Assembly (NCBI GenBank): GCA_902488455.1
Contig: CABTWG010000024.1
Span: forward strand, 1 to 16,508
Direction of reading: 5' to 3'
DNA: 16,508 nucleotides
DNA from: an uncultured Peptoniphilus sp.
GTDB lineage: Bacteria > Bacillota > Clostridia > Tissierellales > Peptoniphilaceae
A program made the position numbers and the translations under genes. The notes below the pieces were generated by a model. The model ran no database searches. It was not told the DNA's origin and saw nothing but the letters and a program-made list of their open reading frames with translations. Shown one piece after another: positions 1 to 7,050 of this stretch (positions within the stretch are counted from its first letter, which is position 1; each line of letters opens with the position of its first letter).

Positions 1-40
1 AGAGCCTATCGGCATGGAAGCAGGTTGCTTCCGCTACAGA
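1..40 (+). repeat. Intergenic repeat, module 1, forward copy
   Basis: This 40-base unit matches 6657-6696 at 38 of 40 positions. Its core is a perfect 7-bp stem, GGAAGCA (16-22) and TGCTTCC (26-32), with a 3-base loop, followed by CGCTACAGA. It may extend left of the window edge. Reverse-orientation relatives with different but still complementary stems lie at 6350-6377 and 6443-6480. No coding function is visible. Confidence 0.85.
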
Positions 41-68
41 TAATCGTCCAAACTTGACCTCACTAGGT

Positions 69-120
69 AGAGATCCTTCGACTCGAAATCTTCGGTTTCT
101 CCCTCAGGATGACAGTTGGG
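69..120 (+). repeat. Intergenic repeat, module 2, forward copy
   Basis: This unit reads TCCTTCGACTC, a hairpin, then CTCAGGATGACAGTTGGG. The hairpin pairs GAAATC (85-90) with GGTTTC (94-99) around a TTC loop, with one G-T wobble. The same frame with other stem sequences occurs at 6725-6772 (forward), and at 6272-6315 and 16459-16508 (reverse). The GTCA-CCTGAG/GTCGAA type of sequence resembles dispersed intergenic repeats I recall from diverse bacteria; that recollection was not checked. Confidence 0.8.
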
Positions 121-146
121 TGACAACCTTCCTTAAGTATTTCCGT

Positions 147-174
147 GCAGAGCCTAGAGGCTGGAATGCTACAT
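147..174 (+). repeat. Degenerate second copy of repeat module 1
   Basis: The sequence GCAGAGCCTA followed by GGCTGGAA and TGCTACA matches the start and end of module 1 but lacks the central hairpin arm. Instead a short stem AGCCT (151-155) / AGGCT (158-162) is present. It lies just downstream of the 69-120 module, so the repeats here are arranged in tandem. Confidence 0.5.
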
Positions 175-332
175 AAAACTCAAACAAAATATACGAATCC
201 ACAAAAATTTAAAAAATTACAAAACTTTTTTAAAAAAATTTTTACTGCCTTTATTCTAGGAATGCGATGTCAATCGCTAAGTTTTAATCTTTTTCGCATA
301 AAATAGCCCTTTGATTGTTTACTTTTTAACGC
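175..332. other. AT-rich intergenic DNA upstream of opp
   Basis: No gene is seen here. The stretch is very AT-rich and contains a small inverted repeat, GCGAT (264-268) / ATCGC (273-277) with a GTCA loop, about 55 bases before the -35 box. It could be an operator or a chance hairpin; nothing else supports a role. Confidence 0.4.
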
Positions 333-361
333 TTGCAATTTACCGAATTAAAGTATATAAT
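333..361 (+). promoter_or_regulatory. Predicted sigma-A promoter of the opp operon
   Basis: TTGCAA (333-338) and a perfect TATAAT (356-361) are separated by 17 bases. The -10 box ends 24 bases before the oppB start. AGGAGG at 375-380 lies 5 bases from the ATG at 386. No other strong promoter is visible before oppA, and the genes are tightly spaced, so this promoter probably drives all five. Confidence 0.8.
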
Positions 362-385
362 ACATAACTATATTAGGAGGTTAAT

Positions 386-1315
386 ATGACAAAGTACATT
401 TTTAAAAGAATATTACAGGCAATAGGAGTTCTTCTTCTTGTAAGTGTAATTACTTTTCTTCTTATGGACTTAGCTCCAGGAAGCCCTTTTGCCAGTGAGA
501 AATCCCAATCACCAGAGGTTCTTGAAGCTCTAAACAAAAAGTATGGACTTGATCAACCTAAGTCTGTACAGCTTAAGAATTTTATCGTTAATGCTCTTAA
601 AGGAGATTTTGGAGTTTCTTTAAAAATGCAAAAGAATAGACCTGTTATGGACATAATAAAAGAGATGTTTCCAACAAGCGCTAAGCTCGGACTACTTGCT
701 CTCTTATGGGCGACTCTCGTAGGTGTTCCACTTGGTTGCCTTGCAGCTTATAACAGGGGCAAGCCTATTGACTCGATTCTTAGGGTTATTACTACTATCG
801 GTATTTCTGCTCCAGGATTCGTAGTTGCGACGCTGTTACTTTTATTCTTTGGTGTAAAGTTAAAACTTTTGCCAACTATGGGACTTGTAGGTGCAAAATC
901 CTACATTATGCCTGTATTTGCTCTAGGTTTTTACTCAATGTGTTACATTGCTAGACTTTCCAGATCTTCAATGCTTGATGCCATTGGTCAAGACTATATA
1001 AGGACAGCTCGTTCTAAGGGTGTTTCCGAATCTAAGATTCTTTTTAAACACGCTCTCAAGAATGCTTTTATACCTGTACTTACATACCTTGGACCACTTA
1101 CTGCTGGTATTATTACCGGTTCTATGGTGGTTGAGTCTGTATTTTCCGTACAGGGCATGGGTAGATATTTTGTAAACTCAGTTTTAAATAGAGATTATCC
1201 TATTATCATGGCTACCACATTATTATTTGCAACCTTGGTTGTTATTATGAACATGGTGGTGGACATACTATATAGATTTATAGATCCAAGAATTGACTTA
1301 ACGAAAGGAGCTTAA
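386..1315 (+). CDS. oppB: Oligopeptide ABC transporter permease OppB
   Basis: Membrane permease that pairs with OppC to form the translocation channel for oligopeptides. The 309-residue length is normal for the DppB/OppB family. The N-terminal segment (about 9-30) is the first membrane helix, followed by an extracellular stretch with the family motif GDFGVSL (73-79). The core from about 95 to 295 holds the remaining hydrophobic helices, and the EAA loop that contacts the ATPases lies at about 201-230 (TARSKGVSESKILFKHALKN). The C-terminus ends in the typical DPRIDL. The ATG at 386 is chosen because of AGGAGG at 375-380. It is the first gene of the operon, followed by oppC with one base between the oppB stop and the oppC start. 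The family cannot distinguish tri/oligopeptide from dipeptide import, so a Dpp-like substrate range is possible. Confidence 0.95.
   Translation: MTKYIFKRILQAIGVLLLVSVITFLLMDLAPGSPFASEKSQSPEVLEALNKKYGLDQPKSVQLKNFIVNALKGDFGVSLKMQKNRPVMDIIKEMFPTSAKLGLLALLWATLVGVPLGCLAAYNRGKPIDSILRVITTIGISAPGFVVATLLLLFFGVKLKLLPTMGLVGAKSYIMPVFALGFYSMCYIARLSRSSMLDAIGQDYIRTARSKGVSESKILFKHALKNAFIPVLTYLGPLTAGIITGSMVVESVFSVQGMGRYFVNSVLNRDYPIIMATTLLFATLVVIMNMVVDILYRFIDPRIDLTKGA
1304..1310 (+). promoter_or_regulatory. Ribosome binding site that decides the GTG start of oppC
   Basis: AAAGGAG ends 6 bases before GTG 1317. An ATG at 1315 overlaps the oppB stop codon but is in another frame and stops after seven codons (TAA at 1336-1338). 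The GTG frame is the one that encodes OppC. Confidence 0.75.
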
Positions 1316-1316
1316 T

Positions 1317-2342
1317 GTGGAAAGTTTTTTCAATCTAAACAAAAAATTTAATCTTGAAGAATATAACTTTACTGAAGACGACTTTGATCTTGCGTCAGTT
1401 GAACAAAAAGAAAATTTCATGACTAAAGCTCCTTCTACCTCCTATTTTAAAGATGCTATGAGAAGACTCAAAGCTAATAAAATAGCGATGGTTGCTCTGT
1501 GGTTTATAGTTGCAGTTATAATATTTGCTTTTATTGGACCACTCTTCGTTGAAGGGGACTACACGACACAATTTCGTGGAGATGAAAATCTATTTCCATG
1601 TGCAAGGTATCCTTTTGGAACAGATAAACTCGGTAGAGATATTATGGTTAGGACTATGTATGGAACGAGAGTTTCACTTATAGTTGGAGTGTTTGCTTCA
1701 CTTATAGTACTTATTATTGGTTCTATTTACGGAGCTATTTCCGGTTACTTCGGTGGGAAAGTCGATGCGATAATGATGAGGTTTCTTGACCTTATTTATT
1801 CAATCCCTGATGTTCTTGTAGTTATTCTACTTTCAATCGGAATCTCAAGTCCTCTAAAGGACTTTGTTAACAGTTCTAACTCTGCTTTTGCAAAGAAAAT
1901 TTCAGTACTTGGACCTGCTCTTATTTCAATATTTATAGCCTTTGGGCTCCTTTACTGGGTTGGAATGGCGAGGATGATTAGAGGACAGGTTCTCATGCTT
2001 AAGAAGCAGGAGTTTATCACTGCTGTTGAAGCTCTAGGTGGATCTAAGAAGAGAATTATTTGGAGACACTTGTTTCCGAACTGTATCGGTCAAATAATCG
2101 TAATGACCGCTATGCAGATTCCATCAGCGATATTTCTAGAATCATTCCTATCATTCTTAGGTATAGGAGTTTCTGCACCGATGACATCGTTAGGAGCTAT
2201 GGCGGCTGATGCGCTAGGAGGCATCTATTCCTACGCATACAGACTTATAATTCCTTCACTTATCCTAAGCCTTATGATACTGTCACTGAACCTATTTTCA
2301 GATGGCTTAAGAGACGCACTGGACCCAAGACTTAAAAAATAG
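1317..2342 (+). CDS. oppC: Oligopeptide ABC transporter permease OppC
   Basis: Second permease of the Opp importer, 341 residues. An acidic cytoplasmic extension (about 1-45) precedes the first membrane helix (about 56-78), as in the OppC_N family. The conserved FGTDKLGRD lies at 100-108, the EAA loop (AVEALGGSKKRIIWRHLFPN) at 236-255, and the typical SDGLRDALDPRL at the C-terminus. The start is GTG, supported by AAAGGAG at 1304-1310. An in-frame ATG at residue 35 has no good ribosome binding site, and the N-terminal length with the GTG start agrees with related OppC proteins. It lies one base after oppB and 12 bases before oppD, so co-translation is likely. Confidence 0.94.
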   Translation: MESFFNLNKKFNLEEYNFTEDDFDLASVEQKENFMTKAPSTSYFKDAMRRLKANKIAMVALWFIVAVIIFAFIGPLFVEGDYTTQFRGDENLFPCARYPFGTDKLGRDIMVRTMYGTRVSLIVGVFASLIVLIIGSIYGAISGYFGGKVDAIMMRFLDLIYSIPDVLVVILLSIGISSPLKDFVNSSNSAFAKKISVLGPALISIFIAFGLLYWVGMARMIRGQVLMLKKQEFITAVEALGGSKKRIIWRHLFPNCIGQIIVMTAMQIPSAIFLESFLSFLGIGVSAPMTSLGAMAADALGGIYSYAYRLIIPSLILSLMILSLNLFSDGLRDALDPRLKK

Positions 2343-2354
2343 AGTAGGTGAATA

Positions 2355-3395
2355 ATGAATACAGATATAAATACAGAAATGAATACAAATAATATAAATT
2401 TAGAAGACAGAGAAGAAATATTAAAGGTCGAAGACTTGCAGGTTTCATTCTACACTCCTGTTGGAGAAGTACAAGCTGTAGATAGAATTAGCTACACCTT
2501 GCACGAAAATGAAATCATGGGCATAGTTGGAGAATCAGGTTCAGGAAAATCTGTTGAATCCTACGCAATAATGGGGCTTTTACAAAGCCCGGGCAAGGTA
2601 AAAGGAGGTAAGATCCTTTACAAGGGAGAAAATGTCTTAGAATATGACAAAAAACAGATGAGAAATTTCAGAGGGGCTAAATGTTCCATGATTTTTCAAA
2701 ATCCTATGACCTGTCTAAATCCTGTATATACCATAGGAAACCAACTTATGGAAGCAGTCTTAGTTCACAACAAGATAACTAAGAAAGAGGCATACGACAA
2801 GGCAGTTAGAATCCTTGATCTAGTAGGTATTTCAAACCCAGAAAGACGTATGAAACAGTATCCTCACGAACTTTCAGGAGGTATGCGTCAAAGGGTCATG
2901 ATAGGTATGGGTCTAATTTGTGAGCCGGATATACTAATAGCAGATGAACCGACGACGGCACTTGACGTAACCATTCAAGCACAAATTTTGGAACTTATTA
3001 AGAAGATGCAAGAAAAGACCAAGATGAGTGTAATATTTATAACTCACAACTTGGCAGTAGTAGCACAAATTTGTGACACAGTCTGCGTAATGTATGCAGG
3101 CAAAATCGTAGAAAAAGGTACAGTAGAAGAAATCTTCTACAATCCTCAGCACCCATATACAAAGGGACTACTTGGATCGATGCCAAGAATAGACGCAACA
3201 GAAAATGAAAGATTAAAATCCATCGAAGGAACTCCGGTAGACATGTTAAATCCACCGGAAGGATGTGGTTTCTCAACGAGATGCGAACATTGCATGAACA
3301 TATGCTTGAGAAAAGAACCACCTATGATAAATATATCAGAAGGTCACAAGTCAAAATGTTTCTTACACGTAAAGGAGGCAGTACATGGAAGATAA
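2355..3395 (+). CDS. oppD: Oligopeptide ABC transporter ATPase OppD
   Basis: First of two ATPases that power the importer from the cytoplasmic side. Visible motifs are Walker A GESGSGKS (59-66), signature LSGGMRQR (173-180), Walker B ILIADEP (193-199) with D197 and E198, and the H-loop H231. The C-terminal oligopeptide-transporter region (about 250-346) has four cysteines spaced C304-x5-C310-x6-C317-x17-C335, the pattern linked to a [4Fe-4S] cluster in some Dpp/Opp ATPases, plus an extra C313. The N-terminus begins with about 20 Asn/Glu-rich residues before the fold. The ribosome binding site (AGGTG, 2346-2350) is weaker than those of its neighbours. The 3' end overlaps oppF by 11 bases. Length (346) is usual for the family. 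Confidence 0.95.
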   Translation: MNTDINTEMNTNNINLEDREEILKVEDLQVSFYTPVGEVQAVDRISYTLHENEIMGIVGESGSGKSVESYAIMGLLQSPGKVKGGKILYKGENVLEYDKKQMRNFRGAKCSMIFQNPMTCLNPVYTIGNQLMEAVLVHNKITKKEAYDKAVRILDLVGISNPERRMKQYPHELSGGMRQRVMIGMGLICEPDILIADEPTTALDVTIQAQILELIKKMQEKTKMSVIFITHNLAVVAQICDTVCVMYAGKIVEKGTVEEIFYNPQHPYTKGLLGSMPRIDATENERLKSIEGTPVDMLNPPEGCGFSTRCEHCMNICLRKEPPMINISEGHKSKCFLHVKEAVHGR

Positions 3396-4359
3396 AAAAT
3401 TACTAGAAATAGACCACTTAGTAAAACATTTCGATGTAACATCAGCCTTTACAGGAAAAGCAAAAGTACAAGCAGTAGACGATGTTTCACTCTTTATTAA
3501 TAAAGGAGAGACACTGGGATTGGTAGGAGAATCAGGGTGCGGAAAGACCACACTTGGAAGAACCATCCTTAGACTTCATGAACCAACCAGTGGAAGAATC
3601 ACCTACAACGGTGAAGTAATCTTCGACAGTGAAAAAAACATAAAAAAGGACATGTATTCATATAGAAGAAAGATGCAAATCATCTTCCAAGATCCATCAG
3701 CATCACTAGACCCTAGGATGACAGTTAGAGAAATCATAGGAGAAGCGCTTGATATACATGGACTTTACCAAAAAAATAGAAACGAAAGAATAAAAGAACT
3801 GATTAAAAAAGTAGGACTTAATGAGGAACATTCAAATAGATATCCACATGAGTTTTCTGGAGGACAACAACAGAGAATTGGGATCGCAAGAGCACTGGCC
3901 GTAGAGCCAGAATTTATAGTATGTGATGAGCCGATATCAGCACTAGACGTATCCATTCAAGCCCAAATAGTAAACATGCTTGAGGATATGCAAAATGAGC
4001 TAGGTCTAACATATCTATTTATAGCCCACGACCTTTCAGTAGTAAAACATATCTCCAATAGAATAGGAGTAATGTATCTTGGAAAATTAGTCGAGCTAGT
4101 AGATGCGAAGAGACTCTATGAAAATCCGCTACATCCATATACAAAATCACTCTTGTCAGCAATACCAGTACCAGACCCAGAAGTAACAAGACAGAAATCC
4201 AGAATAAAACTACAAGGAGAAATACCATCTCCTATCAATCCGCCAACTGGATGTAGATTCCATGAAAGATGCCAGTATGCGACGGAAAAATGCAGTCAAG
4301 TAGAACCACAAATAAGAGAATTAGAAGATGGTCACTTTGTAAGTTGCCACAACGTTTAG
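3385..4359 (+). CDS. oppF: Oligopeptide ABC transporter ATPase OppF
   Basis: Second ATPase of the importer, expected to form a heterodimer with OppD. It has Walker A GESGCGKT (48-55), signature FSGGQQQR (157-164), Walker B FIVCDEP (177-183) with D181 and E182, and H-loop H215. The C-terminal region repeats the OppD cysteine spacing exactly: C290-x5-C296-x6-C303-x17-C321. AAAGGAGG at 3371-3378 supports the ATG at 3385, which lies inside the end of oppD, so translation is probably coupled. Length 324 is normal. Third codon positions are noticeably richer in A than in oppB and oppC. Confidence 0.95.
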   Translation: MEDKKLLEIDHLVKHFDVTSAFTGKAKVQAVDDVSLFINKGETLGLVGESGCGKTTLGRTILRLHEPTSGRITYNGEVIFDSEKNIKKDMYSYRRKMQIIFQDPSASLDPRMTVREIIGEALDIHGLYQKNRNERIKELIKKVGLNEEHSNRYPHEFSGGQQQRIGIARALAVEPEFIVCDEPISALDVSIQAQIVNMLEDMQNELGLTYLFIAHDLSVVKHISNRIGVMYLGKLVELVDAKRLYENPLHPYTKSLLSAIPVPDPEVTRQKSRIKLQGEIPSPINPPTGCRFHERCQYATEKCSQVEPQIRELEDGHFVSCHNV

Positions 4360-4369
4360 GAGGAGAAAA

Positions 4370-6049
4370 ATGTTAAAGAAATCTAGATTATTAATCATGG
4401 CATTAGTATTTACAATGCTACTAACAGCGTGTGGAGGCGGCGGTGGAAATAAGCCAGCTAACCAAAACACAGGAAAAGAAAATGGCGAAACAGAAGTTGC
4501 AGAATTTGAACCAGGAAAAGTAGATGGAGTTCTAGATATAAACATAGCATCAGAACCAGAAACTATAGACCCACAACTAAATACATCAGTAGATGGAGCA
4601 ATCATAGCATCACATCTATTCGAATCACTAATCAGATGGGATGACGATGGACAAGGAAACGCAATCCTTAAACCAGGTATAGCAGAATCTTGGGACGTAA
4701 GTGAAGATGGATTAACATGGACCTTCCACCTAAGAGATGCAAAATGGTCAGACGGTAAACCAATGACTGCAGGCGACTTTGTATATACATGGAACAGATT
4801 AGTTGATCCAAAAACAGGAGCAGACTACGAGTATATGCTAGACATGGTAAAAGGATACGACAGCGAAGATAAGAAGTTAGATATATCAGCACCAGATGAC
4901 AAGACATTTGTAGTAAATCTAAATGTAAAATGCCCATACTTTGAAGAAATCTGTGCCTTCCCAGCAGTAATGCCAGTAAGAGAAGACGTAGTATCTAACG
5001 AAACATGGACAACTGATGCAGCAACACTAATAAGTAATGGACCTTACAAATTAGAAAAATGGGATCACAACTCTCAACTAATACTAACAAAGAACGAAGA
5101 ATACTATGATGCAGAATCAGTAAAAGCAGAAAAACTAAACTTCCACTTACAAGACGATCAAAACGCAATCTATGCATCATATAGATCAGGCGACCTAGAC
5201 TTCATCGAATCAGTACCACAAGAAGAAGTAACAAAACTTCTAGAAACAAAAGAATTAAAAGTACTACCACAAGTAGGAACATACTTCGTATGCTTCAACA
5301 CAGAAAAACCACCATTTGACGATGCAAAAGTAAGAAAAGCATTCTCACTAGCAATAGATAGAGACTTCATAGTAAAACAAGTAACAGGACAAGGACAAGA
5401 ACCAGCATCAGGATATGTACCAGCAGGAGTATATGACGCAGAAGGAGCAGAAGGAAAAGACTTCAGAACAACTGGAGGAGACTACTACTCTGTAAAAGTT
5501 GAAGATTACGACAAAAATGTAGAAGAAGCTAAAAAATTACTAGAAGAAGCAGGATATCCAAATGGGGAAGGCTTCCCACAAATAGAATATCTATACAATA
5601 CAAACGAAAACCACAAAGCAATAGCAGAAGCATTACAAAACATGTGGCAAGAAAAACTTGGAGTACAAGTAACACTTCAAAACCAAGACTGGAACGTATT
5701 CTTAACAGAAAGAAAACAAGGAAACTTCAACATAGCAAGACATGGATGGATAGCAGACTATAACGATCCAATGTCATTTATAGATATGTGGATGACTGGT
5801 GGAGGAAATAATGATGCTCAATACTCAAATCCAAAATTTGATGAATTTGTAAAAGCAGCAAAATCAACCTCAGATCAAAAAGAAAGAATGGAAAATATGC
5901 ATAAAGCAGAAGACATCCTAATAGGAGAAGATTCAGTAGTAGCACCAATCTACTTCTACACAAATTCCTACATGGCAAAACCAAACATCAATGGAATCTA
6001 TTACACACCACTAGGATACTTCTTCTTTAAATCAGCAACAGGATTCTAA
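4370..6049 (+). CDS. oppA: Oligopeptide-binding lipoprotein OppA
   Basis: Extracellular peptide receptor that delivers peptides to OppBC. The signal peptide is a lipoprotein type: positive start (KKSR), hydrophobic stretch 7-19, and lipobox LTAC with C21 as the lipidated residue, followed by a glycine-rich tether GGGGGN and a charged linker to about residue 50. The rest (about 55-555) matches the SBP_bac_5 family, including ESWDVSEDGLTWTFHLRDA-type sequence at 106-124, ISNGPYKLEKW at 221-231, and HGWIADYNDPMSF at 458-470. C188 and C195 could form a disulfide. Length 559 is normal. The ribosome binding site AGGAGGAG (4358-4365) overlaps the oppF stop codon. It is last in the operon, followed by a terminator. 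Its codons are extremely biased to A or C at the third position, consistent with high expression. Confidence 0.95.
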   Translation: MLKKSRLLIMALVFTMLLTACGGGGGNKPANQNTGKENGETEVAEFEPGKVDGVLDINIASEPETIDPQLNTSVDGAIIASHLFESLIRWDDDGQGNAILKPGIAESWDVSEDGLTWTFHLRDAKWSDGKPMTAGDFVYTWNRLVDPKTGADYEYMLDMVKGYDSEDKKLDISAPDDKTFVVNLNVKCPYFEEICAFPAVMPVREDVVSNETWTTDAATLISNGPYKLEKWDHNSQLILTKNEEYYDAESVKAEKLNFHLQDDQNAIYASYRSGDLDFIESVPQEEVTKLLETKELKVLPQVGTYFVCFNTEKPPFDDAKVRKAFSLAIDRDFIVKQVTGQGQEPASGYVPAGVYDAEGAEGKDFRTTGGDYYSVKVEDYDKNVEEAKKLLEEAGYPNGEGFPQIEYLYNTNENHKAIAEALQNMWQEKLGVQVTLQNQDWNVFLTERKQGNFNIARHGWIADYNDPMSFIDMWMTGGGNNDAQYSNPKFDEFVKAAKSTSDQKERMENMHKAEDILIGEDSVVAPIYFYTNSYMAKPNINGIYYTPLGYFFFKSATGF

Positions 6050-6093
6050 AAATAAAAGATAAAAAAGAAGAAAAAAGAAAGTAAAGAGATGAG

Positions 6094-6120
6094 AAAAGAG
6101 ACTGTAACAAGTCTCTTTTT
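6094..6120 (+). terminator. Intrinsic terminator of the opp operon
   Basis: AAAAGAGAC (6094-6102) pairs perfectly with GTCTCTTTT (6111-6119) around an 8-base loop, and the second arm merges into a T run. It starts 45 bases after the oppA stop codon. Confidence 0.85.
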
Positions 6121-6150
6121 GTTTGAGATTTTGAAGGCTTCAATGACCCT

Positions 6151-6185
6151 CCCCACTACAGTCACCCGGAGATGCAGTCGAGTTC
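6151..6185 (-). repeat. Degenerate repeat module 2, reverse copy
   Basis: It contains CTACAGTCACCCGGAG followed by GCAGTCGAGTTC. The same pair of elements recurs at 16418-16446 (ACAGTCGCCC then GCAGTCGAGTTC). Both copies lie about 30-45 bases after a transcription terminator and are followed by a better preserved module 2. Confidence 0.6.
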
Positions 6186-6271
6186 AACGAATCAAACTTC
6201 ACTGCGTTCGTCTTCTTTGGAACTCTTTCCATAAGTATTGCGACTAAATGGGACTTTGAGGCTATAAAATT

Positions 6272-6315
6272 TCCCAACTACAGTCACCCTGAGCGAACGC
6301 AGTGAGTCGAATGGG
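6272..6315 (-). repeat. Repeat module 2, reverse copy
   Basis: TCCCAACTACAGTCACCCTG then AGCGAA and GAGTCGAATGGG match 16459-16508 and the reverse complement of 69-120. The variable central part is short here and makes no convincing local stem; instead it pairs with 6199-6210. Confidence 0.75.
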
Positions 6316-6349
6316 TATAAGCTATATTTAACCAAGTCTATGCAACTAC

Positions 6350-6377
6350 ACCGTAGCGGAAGCTATCAGCTTCCATA
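6350..6377 (-). repeat. Repeat module 1 hairpin, reverse copy
   Basis: GTAGCGGAAGCT matches the reverse complement of module 1. The stem GGAAGCT (6358-6364) pairs perfectly with AGCTTCC (6368-6374). Compared with the GGAAGCA/TGCTTCC stem at 16-32, both sides of one base pair have changed, so pairing is kept. Confidence 0.75.
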
Positions 6378-6442
6378 AACCTCTATACTAAATATTCTTA
6401 ACTTAGCCATAAGGCGTACGACAACCATTCCTATTATTTATC

Positions 6443-6480
6443 TCTGTAGCGGAACTTTCCAGGTTCCACAGCCGAAGGCG
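6443..6480 (-). repeat. Repeat module 1 hairpin, diverged reverse copy
   Basis: CTGTAGCGGAA (reverse complement of the module 1 end) is followed by a stem GGAAC (6451-6455) / GTTCC (6463-6467) and then by a second mini-hairpin GCC-GAA-GGC (6471-6479). The first stem again differs in sequence from the other copies but stays complementary. Confidence 0.65.
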
Positions 6481-6654
6481 TAAATTATTTAAATAGAAAT
6501 AATAATTAATACATATCGAGCGGCAAAATGTCCAACTGAACTTTCATAATCAAAATAAATAATAGTTATCACGCTTTACGTAAAGCATATAAATTTAAGT
6601 TAATCATTCATACTAATTTTCACCAAATTTTATCCTTTCAATCTATACTTTTTT

Positions 6655-6696
6655 GCAGAGCTTATCGGCATGGAAGCAGATTGCTTCCGCTACAGA
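6655..6696 (+). repeat. Repeat module 1, forward copy
   Basis: Nearly identical to 1-40 (38 of 40 matches over 6657-6696), with the same 7-bp GGAAGCA/TGCTTCC stem. Like the first copy, it lies a few hundred bases upstream of the promoter of the next operon and points the same way. Confidence 0.85.
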
Positions 6697-6724
6697 CAAA
6701 AATCCAAATTTGACCTCACCAAGG

Positions 6725-6772
6725 AGAGATTCTTCGACTCCAAAGGCTATCGCCTTTTCCGCTCAAGATGAC
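6725..6772 (+). repeat. Repeat module 2, forward copy
   Basis: TTCTTCGACTC is followed by a hairpin and then CGCTCAAGATGAC, parallel to 69-120. The hairpin is AAAGGC (6742-6747) / GCCTTT (6752-6757) with a TATC loop, different in sequence from the stem at 85-99. The spacing from module 1 matches that in the first copy. Confidence 0.8.
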
Positions 6773-6987
6773 CGTGTATAAGGATAAAACTCAAATAATT
6801 TTTTCCAACCCACCAACCTCATTCCGCCACAAAAAATAATTTTTTCTAATATTTTAAACCGTATTTTTATTCATTCATCCATCTTCCATTTACCAACAAC
6901 AAAGCCATCTCAATAAATTTTTAATAAGAAAATTTTTCGTTTTAACTTTTTTAAAATATCTAGACATCACTTTTTCGTTTTACTATG

Positions 6988-7017
6988 TTGACGTAAATGT
7001 GTTTTTAATTATATAAT
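6988..7017 (+). promoter_or_regulatory. Predicted sigma-A promoter of the nhaC-iadA operon
   Basis: TTGACG (6988-6993) and a perfect TATAAT (7012-7017) are separated by 18 bases. GGGAGG at 7040-7045 serves the ATG at 7051. Confidence 0.78.
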
Positions 7018-7050
7018 AGAACCTAATTAAATTTAATTCGGGAGGATATT

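Larger units (their letters stand above)
6121..6987. other. Gene-free region packed with degenerate repeats
   Basis: I see no credible gene in these nearly 870 bases. Copies of the two repeat modules lie at 6151-6185, 6272-6315, 6350-6377 and 6443-6480 (reverse) and at 6655-6696 and 6725-6772 (forward). A perfect 12-base inverted repeat pairs TCACTGCGTTCG (6199-6210) with CGAACGCAGTGA (6294-6305). The stretches 6481-6650 and 6780-6987 are plain AT-rich DNA in which nothing stands out. Confidence 0.6.

Noticed and set aside
1..180. Left end considered as the tail of an upstream gene.
   Set aside because: It aligns with the intergenic repeat at 6655-6772, and no frame shows coding character.
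4430..4450. G-rich glycine run after the OppA lipidated cysteine, considered as a second phase-variation tract.
   Set aside because: The glycine codons are mixed (GGA, GGC, GGT), so there is no homopolymer able to slip.
6151..6772. Repeat cluster considered as a CRISPR array.
   Set aside because: Copies are in both orientations, vary in length and stem sequence, and lack regular spacers; no cas genes are present.
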